From Symsagittifera roscoffensis (lineage: Eukaryota > Xenacoelomorpha > Acoela > Convolutidae): DNA of 64,000 bases. The translations under genes and the position numbers were made by a program. The stretch's first letter is position 1; every line of letters begins with the position of its first letter. The stretch lies in the NCBI RefSeq assembly GCF_963678635.1, contig NC_087070.1, positions 10,576,539 to 10,640,538 on the forward strand, in the 5' to 3' direction. The notes beneath the pieces were generated by a model. That model ran no database searches. It worked only from the letters and a program-made list of their open reading frames with translations, and was not told the DNA's origin. This document shows, one piece after another, positions 22,451 through 34,463 of the stretch.

Positions 22451-24329
22451 TATTTTTTGTAAACTCTTGAAGGATTTATTTTCTGGGTTATATCCAACCG
22501 CACTCAGTAAGAAGAGAAAATATTTGACTTTTTTACAATTTATTTGTTCTTTTATCAAAATTATAATTTATTATAAGTGCCAAATTCAGATTTTATACGA
22601 ACTATAATCCATTAAAAAGATAACAGTTTTCGTGACATTATAAAAATTATCATAGGTGTCTTATCACTCTTTGGTTCATCTGAACATAAAGTTATACCAC
22701 GAAACAAATGTTCCATAGAGATTCCTTCATATTAGTTGAAAGAAGCCCGCGGTAGGAGAAATATAACTCTTTTTTTAAAATAAATCATGAAACTAGAGCA
22801 GTGTGCTGATATTCATGCGGTCAAAAAACTAAAATTGTTCAACATGAAACAACAATAATGAAGAGGAAATGAAAAAAAAAAAACGTTATTAATTTGAACT
22901 TAATTGAAAATTTATTTGAATTTATAGTCGATTATAATGTATTAGAATTGATTATATTTGATTTCAAAAAAAAAGATTTTTTAACCGATTGTTAATTGAT
23001 TAAAATCAATTATTTTCACTTTTTGTACGACTGGTACTAAAATCATATTATAATTGATTATTAACGCTTGAAACTGGATGCGGGCATTGATTCAGGGGCC
23101 GAAAACTCATTGAGAAGCCAATCATGCGTTTTTCATTTCAAAAAATGTTTAATTTTTTAAAAGCTTTCCAAGGAATTAGTGTTTTCAGGCTCTTTCAAAC
23201 TTTTATTTTTATTTAAGAAGAGAAAATTTTCAACAAGCGTTTGAGTTGTGGCGCTGAAATTAAGACCTTAAATAGCTGACACATGAACATAAACTTTGCC
23301 CAAAACGGTTTAACGCTGTCTCCGATTAGAAATCAAGTCTAAAAGTAGTTTTACCTTCTGATTTTTGAAAACAGAAAATAAGTTCGAAAGGTGAAAACGA
23401 CGTCACAACTCTCACCTTTATTCTCAGACACAATATTAAAATGTTAACCGAAAAAAAATGTCAATAAAACGCTTTATTTTTTTTGGAAACAATTAAAAAA
23501 TTCATTGTTATGTTCTTATTTTCATTGAATTACGGAAACAAAGCTTTAAAAGTTTTGTTCACATCAAAACAACAAAAACTCTCAATTGTTTTCTAACCGT
23601 TTTATTTACCTTTTTTTGTGACTTTTCAGCAAAATTTTTTTCAAGAATGGTTCCGTCAAGATTTTAGTCACCCTATAGAAAAAGTCTTTTGAAGTCGACA
23701 GGGTTTGAAATCTTATTTGATTGACATTATTCAAAAAGTCGGTAAAATTTAATCAAAAAATCGCTATTGATGGTTTCACGCAATTGATGGTTGCCTTTTA
23801 TCTACTAAGTCACGTAATGCGACAACTTGTTGCTGCAAAAGACAATCGTAATATACTCACCTTCGCAGTAGCGCCAACTTGTTGCGAGCTCGTCAACAGA
23901 GGGTAGGAATTTATAAAAAAATATATATAGAGCCAGTTATCGCTGCGAAGCGATACCGCGCGCCCACCGGCAAGCCGAAACCAAAAATCTCAAGTATAAA
24001 CTAATTTTCAATTTTTGCGAGTTGTCCCGTTTCGATAGCTTTGCGAGTTGTCGGTTGCTACAACTTTGTTTTTCCTGACGAAGTGTCGCGGTACGAAGCG
24101 ATTAGGAGTTTCTTTGTTTACGAAGTCTAAGTTCGAGCATAATTGGAGCTGAAATTGTTTCGAGGGCTGCAAGTTACCGATAACAAAATATAATAATTAG
24201 ATGCACAATTTTTTTCAGTTATTTTTCATTACATCAAATTGTTTTAAAATTTGCTCAATTTTTGTTAGTTCGTTTCATCAGAATTATCTCAGTTTTTAAA
24301 TGTAGTCTCTTCTACAAAAAACCGTTTGA
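22451..24329. other. AT-rich intergenic DNA
   Basis: No credible gene. 22910-23060 holds a degenerate cluster of ATTATAATCGATTATAAT-like words. 23820-24130 is richer in G+C and has diverged GCGACAACTTGTTGC phrases and a short perfect hairpin, TATCGCTGCGAAGCGATA, at 23938-23955. The 61-codon ORF 23721-23906 is not recognised. Confidence 0.4.
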
Positions 24330-25390
24330 TTTTCGCGCAAAGTTACGTACAATTGACGCTCTGGCAGAAGTAACTGAGAAGACTCGCGGTGAAAAAAAAA
24401 ATTTTTTGTTTCTCTGGAATTCAGGAAAGCATCTGACACAATAGATCAAAAGTTTTACTTCAAATTTGAAACCATGTATGTTTTAAGTTTTTTTAAGATT
24501 TATCTAAGAAGTCGAAACCAACAAATGGATGTTTCTATTCTGTGTTCAAAGTGGCGCTCATTTTCTCATGCTCACAGAAGGCACAGTACTTGGTTCACTT
24601 TTGCTCTTAAATTACCTTAAAGATATGCCAAACCCCTGTAACTATAGTTAAGTGTTTTTTCCCCGATGATAATTGTATAAATGCTTCAGTTTGTTCTGTA
24701 ACCAAAGCAGACTTAAAAAAAATAAGTTTAAAAACCAGTTAAGTGCGAATAAAACCGTCTTGAATTTTGACAATAGTGCTCAACGAAACCGTGCTCTCAA
24801 TCGTTTTGAAATGGGAATTTGTACGCTTAAGTGTGAGTCAATCTGTACTTACTTGATTTTTTAAAAAGATTCAGTTTCATGATTCAAATTTCAAAATCCG
24901 AACTCAAAAACTTGCTCGTCAATGTGGTTTGAGTTGTATGCTTCGTCCTTTTCCAATATGTGATCCACATCAGCAGGAGTGATAAATATACTTGACTTGA
25001 GAATTTCACCTCACTCAATTTTCTAACTATGTTTCAATTACATATCCACGAACTGCTCTTGTCTATTTTGAGATCAAATAAAAAACTTTTTAGATCTAGA
25101 GAGTTTTTAGTTTCTAAGAATTCTAAATTTGTTACTAGCTTTTAAAAATTTCTGCATGATCTCACCCGTTTTTACTAAAATGGAAGAGTTATACATTCGG
25201 TACAGATGTACAGATGTACCAAGCACTTAAATAACCTGAATTCAAAATTTTGTCTACCCTGTGGTCCTGTAGGATTATTAATAAAAGCTATTTTCTAGTT
25301 CCTTTGCAAACTTTGGAAAAAAGATCTCCTAAATTTTGAATAAGTTAGTTTTTTTTATTACTTACTCGCCTATCATAGCCTGGGGTTAAC
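24330..25390 (+). pseudogene. Decayed LINE reverse transcriptase (jockey/CR1/L2-like)
   Basis: In changing frames the plus strand gives, in order, a block like DFRKAFDTIDH (EFRKASDTIDQK, about 24420-24455), the RT signature (P/T)EGTVLGSLLLLNYLKDMPN (about 24570-24630), FFPDDN where FADDT would be expected (about 24660), and a late block FFITYSPIIAWG (about 25350-25385) that corresponds to the YSLIHPYLxYGIxVWG region of this superfamily. The catalytic motif has Pro before DD in place of Ala. Stops are frequent and spacing is uneven, so it is a remnant. It is a different LINE lineage from the RT copies at 391 and 26802. Confidence 0.5.
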
Positions 25391-25605
25391 ATCTAGACTT
25401 CGAACATGACAGCATGAATTCATTCCGCGTTCCTAACCAGATACTCGAAAAAAATCGAAAAACTAAGAGTGTGATTTGGTCTAAGGAAAAACCGATGCCG
25501 TAGCGTTTGGGATGGGTGTGAATAAAATAGCGTTTTAGTTGTGGAAATTTTTTTTTTCAAATATTGAATTTGGTTTAAGTAAATTTTTGTTTCTTCTCTC
25601 ATAAA

Positions 25606-25800
25606 GGCCCAATGATCTAGCGGTAAAAACGTGACTGTCTTCCTGTTAGATGGGTGGCAATCCCCGTAGTGACATATCCCTGAGGTGTACATTGCTCTTG
25701 TGAAAGACTGCCTTCCCCGTAGTGGCCATGGTGATAACCACCGTATCGGCCGTTTCCAGCTTAGTTTTAGAACAGCTCAGCCGATCTCGTTATCCTCACA
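25606..25800 (+). repeat. tRNA-derived SINE
   Basis: The head resembles a tRNA gene. An A-box-like TGATCTAGCGG lies at 25613-25623 and a B-box-like GGGTGGCAATCCCC at 25652-25665, with suitable spacing for an internal pol III promoter. A G+C-rich body follows to about 25800, then T-rich sequence. It does not fold as an intact tRNA. Confidence 0.45.
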
Positions 25801-26801
25801 CTCCAAAAGTTTTTCAGTTACAAAATTTTCATACTACCGATTAATTTATTTTTTTTCCTTCTTTTTCTTCATCAGAAAGATAACAAAAAAGCTGTTTGTT
25901 TTTTTTTAAATATGCGGAATTAGAAACTAAAAAATCAGATATTTAATTATTCCTGGTAAACAGCGATAAAATTCATCATAACTTTGTGATGCAAACCTTT
26001 GTTTGACGCTTTAAATCTGTAATGTGAGCAAAAAAAAATGGCGGAAATCAATGGAGCAAAATTTAATCAAAAGTTGTCTCAGTGTCGAGAAGGATTGGTC
26101 TGAAACGGTTTTCAGATTAGATAGATAAAATTTGGTCAAAAACTGACACCGCAAAATGTTTAGCACTATTTTAGTAATAATGATAGATTATCTTGGCGCT
26201 GCTAATTCTCATTTTTGCAGTTTTCCATTTAATTCAGTTGCTTTTTTAACAAAAAAATCAGCGTTTTTGAAACGAAACGTATTTTTTTGTCGTCCGTGTT
26301 TCTTTAAGTTTTTAATGCTGACTTTGTTTTCTGTTTTTTAAAACTTAATTATGTTCGGAATTTTGTATCTCAATTGCAATCGACCTGTTGTTGCTTCGAC
26401 CATTGAAAATGGGGAAGAATTTTGTACTCGGGTGTGTTTTAGTTTTTTCCCTGCAAAACCAGGTACCACAAATAATCCTTGTACTGATTTGAGTGATATT
26501 TCATTTTAAAGTTCTTTTAGCCGTGGTTCCAATAACATTTCAAAGTTTTCAAAAACATTTCTTGGTGTCGAGAAAAATGATTTGAAATTTTTGATTTTTT
26601 GTCAATGTTCGAGCTAGTAAAGCGATCGAAATGATTTTACTGAATTTTTTTTTTTGAAATATAATCAGTCAATTATCTATTTGGTTCTTTTTTTCAACAT
26701 TTTTTAAGTTTAGGTCCACGTTTTACAGTTTTACATTACTAGCAGAGTCTGCACTTAGCTAGCCAATTTCTCTTCATTGTAGAACATCCGTAAATATTTC
26801 T
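25801..26801. other. AT-rich intergenic DNA downstream of the minus-strand LINE
   Basis: Short hydrophobic ORFs such as 26156-26341 follow from base composition. No repeat or gene is recognised. Confidence 0.35.
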
Positions 26802-27824
26802 CTAGGGTAAGAAATCATGGTCTGAGCCAAGACTCGTCCACTTGGTCCTTGTGCCTCGGAAGCACACATTGGAAGCGCGGAGCACGGCAAAAGACAGCCG
26901 GCACTTCACCCAGTTCATAGTTTTACTATAGGGTTTCTCCCACTTGGTAGATAATGCTTCTCCTATTCTCCGAAGGAAACTTGCAAATTCTGGAGCAAGC
27001 ATCCCATCAACAGACACGACAAGAGGAGTGAAAGACATATGTCTTTCCTGACACGCGTATGAATATTTTGTCTTTTTCTCAACCTCTGCTGAGTGCAAAA
27101 CACTCATGGGGCTTCTGTTCTGATAGGAGATGGCTTCGGTATCAGAGACACGAATATCAAAAGACGCTCCTCCCTGTCTAGCATAAACTCCACGACAAAA
27201 CAAATCTGCAATTAATGCGGGTGTCTCATCTTGCGGGTTGTATTCTCTAATAACAGGCTCTCTCTGTACACCCTTCCACACTAAAGAAGCTAAGTCACAT
27301 ACAGCATCCCTAATCTCATTGTGCCGTAAAGTTAGGAGACCGCCTTTTTTGCACGCTAACGCATGCCGGAGGGCGAAACCATCACAAAAAGTTGGCGAAG
27401 CGATCAAGTTTTTGTTATACCGGACACTCAATGCATCCCGAAACTCCACTTCCGAAAGATCAAAGTTTTCTGCAGCAATCGGTAACATTGTCAGCCAGGC
27501 AGACAAGCTTCCTTCATTGATTCTTTTTACTGCGCGAACTTGGTCTGCTGGTAGCTCATTCAATAGTTCCCCCAACAACTCTTCATGTTTTTCTTCCATT
27601 ATTCGATGATGGTTTTTCCGCAATCGAGACATTTGCTTTCTGTGGTCTTCATGGGAAAAACCGTGCTGATCAACAATAGCATCATAAAGAACCGTAACTG
27701 CTTCCCGTGACGTGTGGTAAGATTCATCAGCGAAACTGGTTGGGTTAGACACTCCAAGACCACCCTTTCTTGCTGGCAAACAAAAAAGACGTCTCTCCAT
27801 TTGAAGAAATCGACGGAGTTTCAA
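26802..27824 (-). pseudogene. C-terminal Cys-His and endonuclease-like region of the RT element
   Basis: 340-codon ORF. Early blocks (ERRLFCLPARKGGLGVSNP, about residue 10) are the usual link from the RT. LSAWLTMLPIAAENFDLSE (about 108) matches the equivalent block in the 391-1800 copy. Residues about 143-175 contain CDGFALRHALACKKGGL followed by LRHNEIRDAV, a Cys/His cluster then RHN-x2-RD as in RLE-type LINE endonucleases. SFDIRV (about 225) may supply a catalytic Asp. One Cys of the expected CxC pair appears to be missing (FCDG). The region overlaps the preceding piece by 80 bases in another frame, marking a frameshift near 27785. Confidence 0.62.
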
Positions 27825-28832
27825 GTATCGCAGGTAAGAATTTCTCCATCTGAAGGTTCTCTAGCGGTTGAAAAAGCTGACTAGAACCACCCAAAACACT
27901 ATGGGAAAAATGCCATTCCGCTTGTAGGGACTTAGTCAATCCTGATAAAGCAGATTGTGGTTCTGTTTTTGCCACAAGTTTCTCAATTTTGTCTACCCAT
28001 TCAAGTTCTTTCTTTTTCAGGTAGATGTCCTTCTCATTTCCGTCTCCAATGAAACCGCCTAAAAACCTCTTCCCTTCCACTTTAGTAATCGAGTACTTGT
28101 CAAATATGTGATGCGCTTCTTCAGCATATTGTTTATCGACAACCAGAAAACTTTTGGAAGGCTCTCGAAAGTAACCGAAGGCGGGACCTTCCTCAATCAA
28201 AATTTTGAGCCATATCTCCAATTTCTTGAGATTTGCTATGGCCGCAGAATCCTCAGCATACCAACTTTGTAACACATTGTTCGGATCCTTTATCTTCCGA
28301 ATCAGGGGAAGAAGTGAAACACCATAGAAGAACATTGCCAGTGGGTCTCACTGTGTGGTTCCAACCCTAGTGTATATCACTTCATCGGCGCCAGCAACGA
28401 AAACGACGCGACGCCTCTGTAAGTATTAAAGAGAAATCTAGAACATCTAGGCCACAATTTTCGAGTATTCCACAACGCTGTTTAACGATTGAGCGAGTTG
28501 AAAGCATTTGATGCATCCATCAACAGCATGCCACAGCTATCTGCCTGGTTGTCATCAAAAACATCAGAGACCGCATGAATTGCACCTTCAACGCCAGCTT
28601 TCAGCCCACAAGCTAATTGATCAGTCGAATAAGTTTCTTCAAGGTCAACTTTTGTGAACTCAGCCACACTTTTGCATTTTGTTCTCCGTAAACATTCGCC
28701 TATGCCAATAGGTCGCACGCCAGGACATTTATCAAGCGCAATCAATCTTCCAGAAACCAGTATTCGCACTTTCGACCATGGTAAGATTTGATTGCACATT
28801 TTTGTAGCGAGAGTTGCAACTTCGTCTCTCAA
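27745..28832 (-). pseudogene. Reverse transcriptase domain with YADD
   Basis: 28832-28482 holds VSGRLIALDKCPGVRPIGIGE (RT finger motif), STDQLACGLKAGVEGAIHAV, and the first catalytic Asp in GMLLMDASNAFNSLNR. After a stop at 28484-28482 and a shifted stretch, 28335-27745 contains the second catalytic motif SWYADDSAA (about residues 25-33), GPAFGYFREPSKSFLVV, and a thumb region. Both metal-binding Asp motifs are therefore intact although the frame is broken near 28480-28340. In the living element this enzyme would copy its RNA into the genome. Confidence 0.72.
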
Positions 28833-29990
28833 GTGTGAACTGTGAGCCCCATGACGTAATAAAACCGTCTGCCAATGCTCAGAATCTGTTCCCGAAGCTC
28901 CCGAACTGCCCTGAAAAAAATGGAAGCAGAACTGATTATAACATCTTCAAAGTCGGGTAAAACTGGCACTTGCAATCGCGAAGAGAGATGGGACTTGTGT
29001 GGCTCTGGATGCTTTGACTTCAAAGTCTCTTCAACGGAAGTCTCACACCTTTCTTCACCTCTTGCATCGGATCAAGCACACCCCCGGTTGCTCTCTCCGA
29101 GAGCCACCGCATAGCACTTCTAACTTTGCCTTTCAACATTAATGAAGCGAACACTTTCGAGACATGTTTGTCGTCCAAATTATCTTGATTTGTTTGTTTT
29201 TTTTTGCCACATCTCACTGCTTCCGCCAACAACTTGTCGAATTTGTTTTCCTTCCAGTCCTCAATGCGCCGTCCAATAAGCGTTCGAATGTCTTTTGATG
29301 CTTTGTTCATTGGATCTCTTTGTAACAACACATGACTCATCACAAGAACTCTTTCTGAAGTGGAATCAGCGATGGTAGAAAGAAGCTTCAGTTCATGTGT
29401 CAGGAGGTCCAGGTACTTCCTACCAATGTTACCATTAGGCAAAGTATATAGTCTTTTTGGCAATCGTACTCTTTACACCCATCTTTCAGTCCAAATCGAA
29501 TGATCAAGACAAGTTGATTTGTCAAGTGACGCACCGATTGCTTCCATCATTATGGCTTCGTCATGGCTTTCAAGATTCGGATCAGTTTCTGGTAGCACAT
29601 CTTCTATTTGCAGGTCTTGCATGGCCTGAGTTAATCCTGTGCGGCCATTGCTTGTCGGTGTAACATTAACGCGGTCATTGTTATCTTGTGATATTAACAA
29701 GTCTTCCACTCCAAACCCGCTGGTATTGGAAACACTGAGCTGCGAATCAGAAATATACCCCAGATAACTGGGCGGTTTGATAATTCTCTGAGTCTGCCTC
29801 ATGATATCACGAGCGTTCCTCGAACCAAAATCGAACTCTTCACGAGCAGGGGCCACTCTGCTCCAGAAACGAGCTCCTCTCCAAACACGAGTCCCAAGCA
29901 CCGACTCTCTACCAAACACACACGAGCTCCAAGCACCGGCTTTGCATCCAACACGAGCACCAATCCACAAATAAGATGTACTCCGAACAT
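28829..29990 (-). pseudogene. N-terminal part of the RT polyprotein
   Basis: Pieces 29970-29473 and 29463-29020 are in one frame separated only by a TAA at 29475-29473. The first piece has an acidic, Ser-rich middle. The second is a helical domain with the phrases SERVLVMSHVLLQRDP, DIRTLIGRRIEDWKE and KFDKLLAEAVRC that in my recollection precede the RT of this family in other invertebrates (unverified). A frameshift near 29020 leads to 29023-28829, which carries LKSKHPEPH-like and VPVLPDFEDV phrases typical of the region just before RT motif 1. Confidence 0.6.
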
Positions 29991-31219
29991 CTGCTCTGCT
30001 CCAAACTCACGAGTTCAGCTCCAAATACGAGCACTGCTTGAGATAAAGTGTCCGCTCAGTTGTCGATGTTGCAGTGGTTGTTGTTTTTTTCTTGCATAAC
30101 AAGACATGTGCATAATCGAACTCAACCTTTTACTGAAAAAAAAACTATTTTTGAAACCATCATTTAGCGCTCCTCTGGCAAAAAAATGTTCAAAAATTTA
30201 ACGCAAAAACTTTAAAAAAAAATAGTGCACCCAATTTTAGTGCATTAAATTGAAACGCGTTTGTACTTTTTTTATCACAAGATGTAAAACAAAAGACATT
30301 AATTTGAAGAAAAAAAGGACCTGAAACTGTTGTCGGAACATTCTGTGCTACTTGCACAGCAAACGGCTCTCCTTATTTTTGTTTCAAAACTAAACTTTAA
30401 CAAAAAAAAGAGAAAGCATCATGTTTGTGTTTTTAAGTAAGCGAATTCAAATCTTATCCAAACATCGGACTTAGATACTAGTTTACTTTGACATACCTTG
30501 TTGAGAAAATTTATAGTACTCATTGGCTCTATATATAATGATAGTTTTAGGCAGCATGGTCATAACCCATAAGTAGATTCCAAAAAAAGTTTGGCGGACA
30601 GGAATATTGATATATGAAAGCATTTAGTTTTCATTTGATACAGCGAAACCCAATACCTTGTTCCTCGTTTTTAGATCGCATTAATTGATGCCCGACAATT
30701 GTTCCTTTTTCAGCATAATCAGATAGTTTTGCTAGTCAAACTAGTCGTTTTTTTCTTATGCATAAGATAGGTGACCGTTTATTCCATCTTAGAATTCGAT
30801 CCAAACTGATTTGAGTCAAGCTAATCGATCCTACCCAAGCGTTTTTGGGAGTTAAAACTTTATTTTGGTACTTATGGTGTTGTAAGGTTGGAGGAAACTT
30901 TCTCTTTTTTTGAGTTAAAGGGTTGCAGAACATAAAAAAGTGCTCTGATATGCCTTTTCCAGTTGTAATCATAGTACAAGGGAAACTTGTATCAATTAAA
31001 TAGTCGTTTTTTTAGTTATCAAGGCAGCAGAAGCTTTTTTGGTTTGCGACGTTAAGTTGGGCCAAAAAAGTAGCTTGAAATAAAAGTGTGTTGAGACTGC
31101 TGATGAAATGAAACTAATATAACCTTCTTTTTTTTGCTGGTATGATTACTGTTAAAGGAAAACGACCAAAAAGTGGTGCAAAAGTATGATTACTGTTTAA
31201 AAAAATGTTGAAAAAAAAG
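29991..31219. other. Intergenic DNA between the LINE and the minus-strand gypsy element
   Basis: 29991-30060 belongs to the 5' CACGAG-rich end of the LINE. The remainder is AT-rich with poly(A)/poly(T) runs. No ORF is credible (30972-30736 is not recognised). Confidence 0.35.
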
Positions 31220-31374
31220 TGTAAATTCCAATTTCAGAAAAATAATGAACCAACTTAATCTTAAGTACAGCAAAAGGGTGAGAATTAGAGGTCAAACCAA
31301 GGGTGACAGACGACGCCGTTGGACGGTACCCGCCGGTATTTAATTATCATCGATTGATTTTCAGATGACTGACA
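31220..31374 (-). repeat. 3' LTR of the minus-strand gypsy element
   Basis: 155 bp, TG...CA ends (TGTAAATTCCAATTTCAG to GATGACTGACA). Shares TTCCAATTTCAGAAA, ACCAACTTAAT, GTATTAGAGGT-type and GGTACC phrases with 35655-35810 in the same order. Confidence 0.65.
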
Positions 31375-31451
31375 AAAATTGAAAATATTCAGATGAAAGG
31401 AAACTGACCTATTGGTGTTTCAAGTTTTAAAAGAACCTAAGTTACCGCGCA

Positions 31452-32524
31452 CTAGTGATACTGACTTTGAGTTTTAGGACAATTTGAATACGACAAGCTT
31501 TCTCCGTGGGCCCTGTTTTTAACATTATGATTATTTTGCTTCGGGTACTTTTTACGCTCCTCCTTGCTCTTTTTTCTTAAATTGTGGTCAACCATGACCC
31601 CGCGCATTTTCGGTACTGCGGTAGGCTTTCGTCCGCATCTTCGAGGCGATGTTTTGTCTTGGCTGCTGTTGGAATCTTGACTGCTACACGATACTAATAG
31701 TTGTTTCCGTCGGCGTTTTTTCGTCTTCACTGGTTGGCTCGCTATAACCGTTTGTGCGACCGCTTCATCGGTTATTGTCGTGCTCGATGTGCCCACTTCT
31801 CCACTTTGCTCCGCTTGCCTGATCTTAATAAAGTGCTCTGTCGGTTCGGCTTGCTCAGCCGGTTCGGTCGCTCCGTGCTCTGGAGTCAGTTGTGCTTCAA
31901 TGCCAAAATTTGGTCTGGTGGTCACTTGTTTCGATGCTAAGGGTATGTTTTTGCTTCTGTCTTTATTCTCAGATTCGCTCTCCGGTTCGAATCGTCAGCC
32001 CGTCTGCTTTGGCGTTTTCGTCTTTGGTCCCTTCTTAGCTGCTTGTTCGAGTTGCTTGCGTTTCAGGTCCTGTGAAGTAGGTAGTTGAGGTAGCCCCGCG
32101 GATGTTTTTCTTTTCTTGCTCGGGATTTTTGACACTGCGACATCCAATTTTCTAAGAACAACGCCGTTTCTTAAAGAAAGTGTATGCGCGCTTTCGGTTT
32201 CACTTTAAATTTAATTTTTTTTTATACCTGTGGATGTTTCTGTCTCCAGTACGCTGGTATAGCTAGCCTCAGGGCTCCCGCTGCGGTTCAGCGTTTGCTG
32301 GCTTTTGGACCGTCGGTTCGTCTTCTTGGTTGAGGTGTTGCCCCTCTGTAATTTTTACTGAATGATTTTGGCTTTTTTACAAGATCCGAGCGTAAAACCC
32401 AGTTTGCGTCCGCCGGATGTGGCAAGTCTGTATTCAGATTGTAGAACTTTGAACAACTTGATTTTGAATCAATAGTAGCCCAGTTATATAAGCTTCCGTT
32501 TTGATTAACCGTCGGTATGTGCAA
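31452..32524 (-). pseudogene. C-terminal pol tail of the minus-strand gypsy element
   Basis: Two open pieces, 32524-32288 and 31925-31452 (157 codons). The second is rich in Glu, Lys, Arg and Ser (KTKKRRRKQLL, SPRRCGRKP) and ends with a basic tail. Such charged ends can follow gypsy integrases, but the zinc-binding and DDE parts that should come first are absent. Confidence 0.45.
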
Positions 32525-32548
32525 ATATATTGTCTGTGATTGGTTGAT

Positions 32549-33301
32549 TTACAGCCGCTTGAAAGACGCCCCCTGACCGCGGGTTTGTGATTGAATGTTT
32601 GCATGTTGCGTTTTCATTTGATGGTCTTGCCTTGGATGATTTATTACCGGTCCCCTGTTGAAATTCAATTGATCGTATCCCAAGGCGCGACCTATCGTTT
32701 CAATTTTTGCCACTGTGAAAATGCTATCGTAATTGCTAACAGATACCGCATCATCGTTCGGGTTTCGAGATAGATAACCCGCCAGCCTAATTTTGGCCAA
32801 TGGCTTACGTTCGACTTGAAAGTCAAAAAGAATTAGTCGGTCCAACCATCTCGTCAGCATACACAACATGGTTTTAACTTTTTCGTTGTTTCCGTGTAGT
32901 AAATAGAAAAATGCTTTATGATCTGTTTTTATCTATAATTTCTGGCCTAAGACGTAGTTTTGAAAATAGCCAGCCCCCTCACAACTGCCAGCAATTCGAG
33001 TTCGTTGGTCAACTTTTTCTTTTCTGCTCCACTTAGGTATCACTAGTCCACAGGACCTAACTGCTCTAGGACCGCCACAGAACGTTATGACTTGCATCAC
33101 ATACTATCAGTGCTCTACGTCGAATTTTCTGAGCTCTACTATGTTAGCCACTTGTCTTTTCAAACTTTCAAAAGCATACGCGGTTTGGCGTTCCGATCTC
33201 CACATATAGTGGGTTTTTTTTCTTACTAATGGACGAAATGGGGGGAGGGACTTATCGGCAAGGGCCGGTAATTTTTCATGTAGGCTGTCAATCGAGCCCA
33301 T
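32549..33301 (-). pseudogene. RNase H region of the minus-strand gypsy element
   Basis: 33301-33107 reads GSIDSLHEKLPALADKSLPP then FESLKRQVANIVELRKFDV, the thumb/connection just before RNase H. 32869-32549 reads MLTRWLDRLILFDFQVE followed by LAGYLSRNPND, the typical end of gypsy RNase H (the usual DYLSR has Asp replaced by Gly). The stretch between (33106-32870) is frameshifted. Confidence 0.62.
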
Positions 33302-34035
33302 TAACGACTTTAGTTGAGATAAAATGCACGGCGTTTGAGCGCTTCGATCGGCTCGGTTTTCCTAACCAACGGTGCTGTACGCCGTTTGTGTAATCTTGTG
33401 AACGAGCCATTCACAATTTTTTCGCGCCAATCTGCATTTTGTCACTCCTAGAGACAAAATTTCCTTAACCAATTTTTGTAAAATATTTTTGACCTTCCCG
33501 ATATGATCTTTTTCTGATTCTTTTGTGACCACTAGTATATTGCAAAAGAACGCGTGCGCAAATGAACTCCGAAAGAATGCTGTCCATTGATCGTTGAAAT
33601 TCTACGGGCATGGTTGTTAAGCCGTAGATCTCGTTTTGAAACGTTAATTACCGGTTAATTTTCCTGCTATTAGTGAGAAGTTATATCGCACGCTCGTTTT
33701 TGCACTGAGAGGGAGTCGACCGTATGCAAACGTTAAATCCATTTTTGAAAAAAGTATATTTCCTAAAAATAGATTTCTCGCTAAATATTTTACCGACGAT
33801 GCTCTTTAATTTCTTCAGTATTTGGCATTTGGTACTTATTTTTATGGATTTAATTGCTTATTTCTCTTGATTTGAGGGCTAGTTTAACCGACCCGTCCAT
33901 TTTAACTGTAATAATAATTGGCAAAACGAAATATTTTGCTGAACACTCTTCGATTTTTTCAATGTGTCCTTGTTTCATCAATTTTGCAATTTCGCCGTCA
34001 ATTTCTCTTGTAGCATTATTGGCACCCTTCTTCAT
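33302..34035 (-). pseudogene. RT remnant of the minus-strand gypsy element
   Basis: 34035-33850 encodes GEIAKLMKQGHIEKIEEC then ITVKMDGSVKLALKSREISN, the RT finger region of gypsy elements, with Lys-Ser where Asp-Ser/Ala is usual after LAL. Downstream palm motifs run in broken frames to 33302; no intact YxDD could be read with certainty. Confidence 0.58.
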
Positions 34036-34463
34036 TTTTATTGCACCGGGATCAAATTTTTGATAAAATTCCGCTTGTATCTTATATGACCTAAATTTTC
34101 CTACCCTACGAAAAGTATTTGAAAATTACTTACTAAAATATTCAGTGTTATCTCCTACCCACTGGTCGTGTTCTAAATGACCGGCATCACTGCTTCTTTT
34201 GACTTTTGTTGTACTAGCTTGAGTCCTAAATTAGCCATTAGTTCCTGTCCAATGATTGATTGCCGGCTGCTTCCGATCACCCGAATCCTTGCCATCGTTT
34301 CCTAGCCGTCCAATTCGAGAATCAGGTTCATCGTCCCCATTAGTTTTAGGGTGTTGTATCCGTAGTCATGGAGTTCGTTGTCCTCCGCCGTCAGTTACTC
34401 AAGTCTGACATAGCTGGCACCAAAGGTGTTCCTTAATTCTCCGATGGTGAAAATTGAGATGGG

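Larger units (their letters stand above)
26802..29990 (-). mobile_element. R2/RLE-like non-LTR RT element (copy 2), minus strand
   Basis: About 3.2 kb, the better preserved relative of 391-1800. On the minus strand from 29990: an N-terminal region partly encoded by an array of CACGAG..CTCC phrases (29850-30050), an acidic stretch, a helical domain, RT, and a C-terminal Cys-His plus endonuclease-like part. G+C content is clearly above that of the flanks, which sets its limits. No LTRs or target duplication could be identified, and the 3' end near 26800 lacks an obvious poly(A). Confidence 0.7.
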
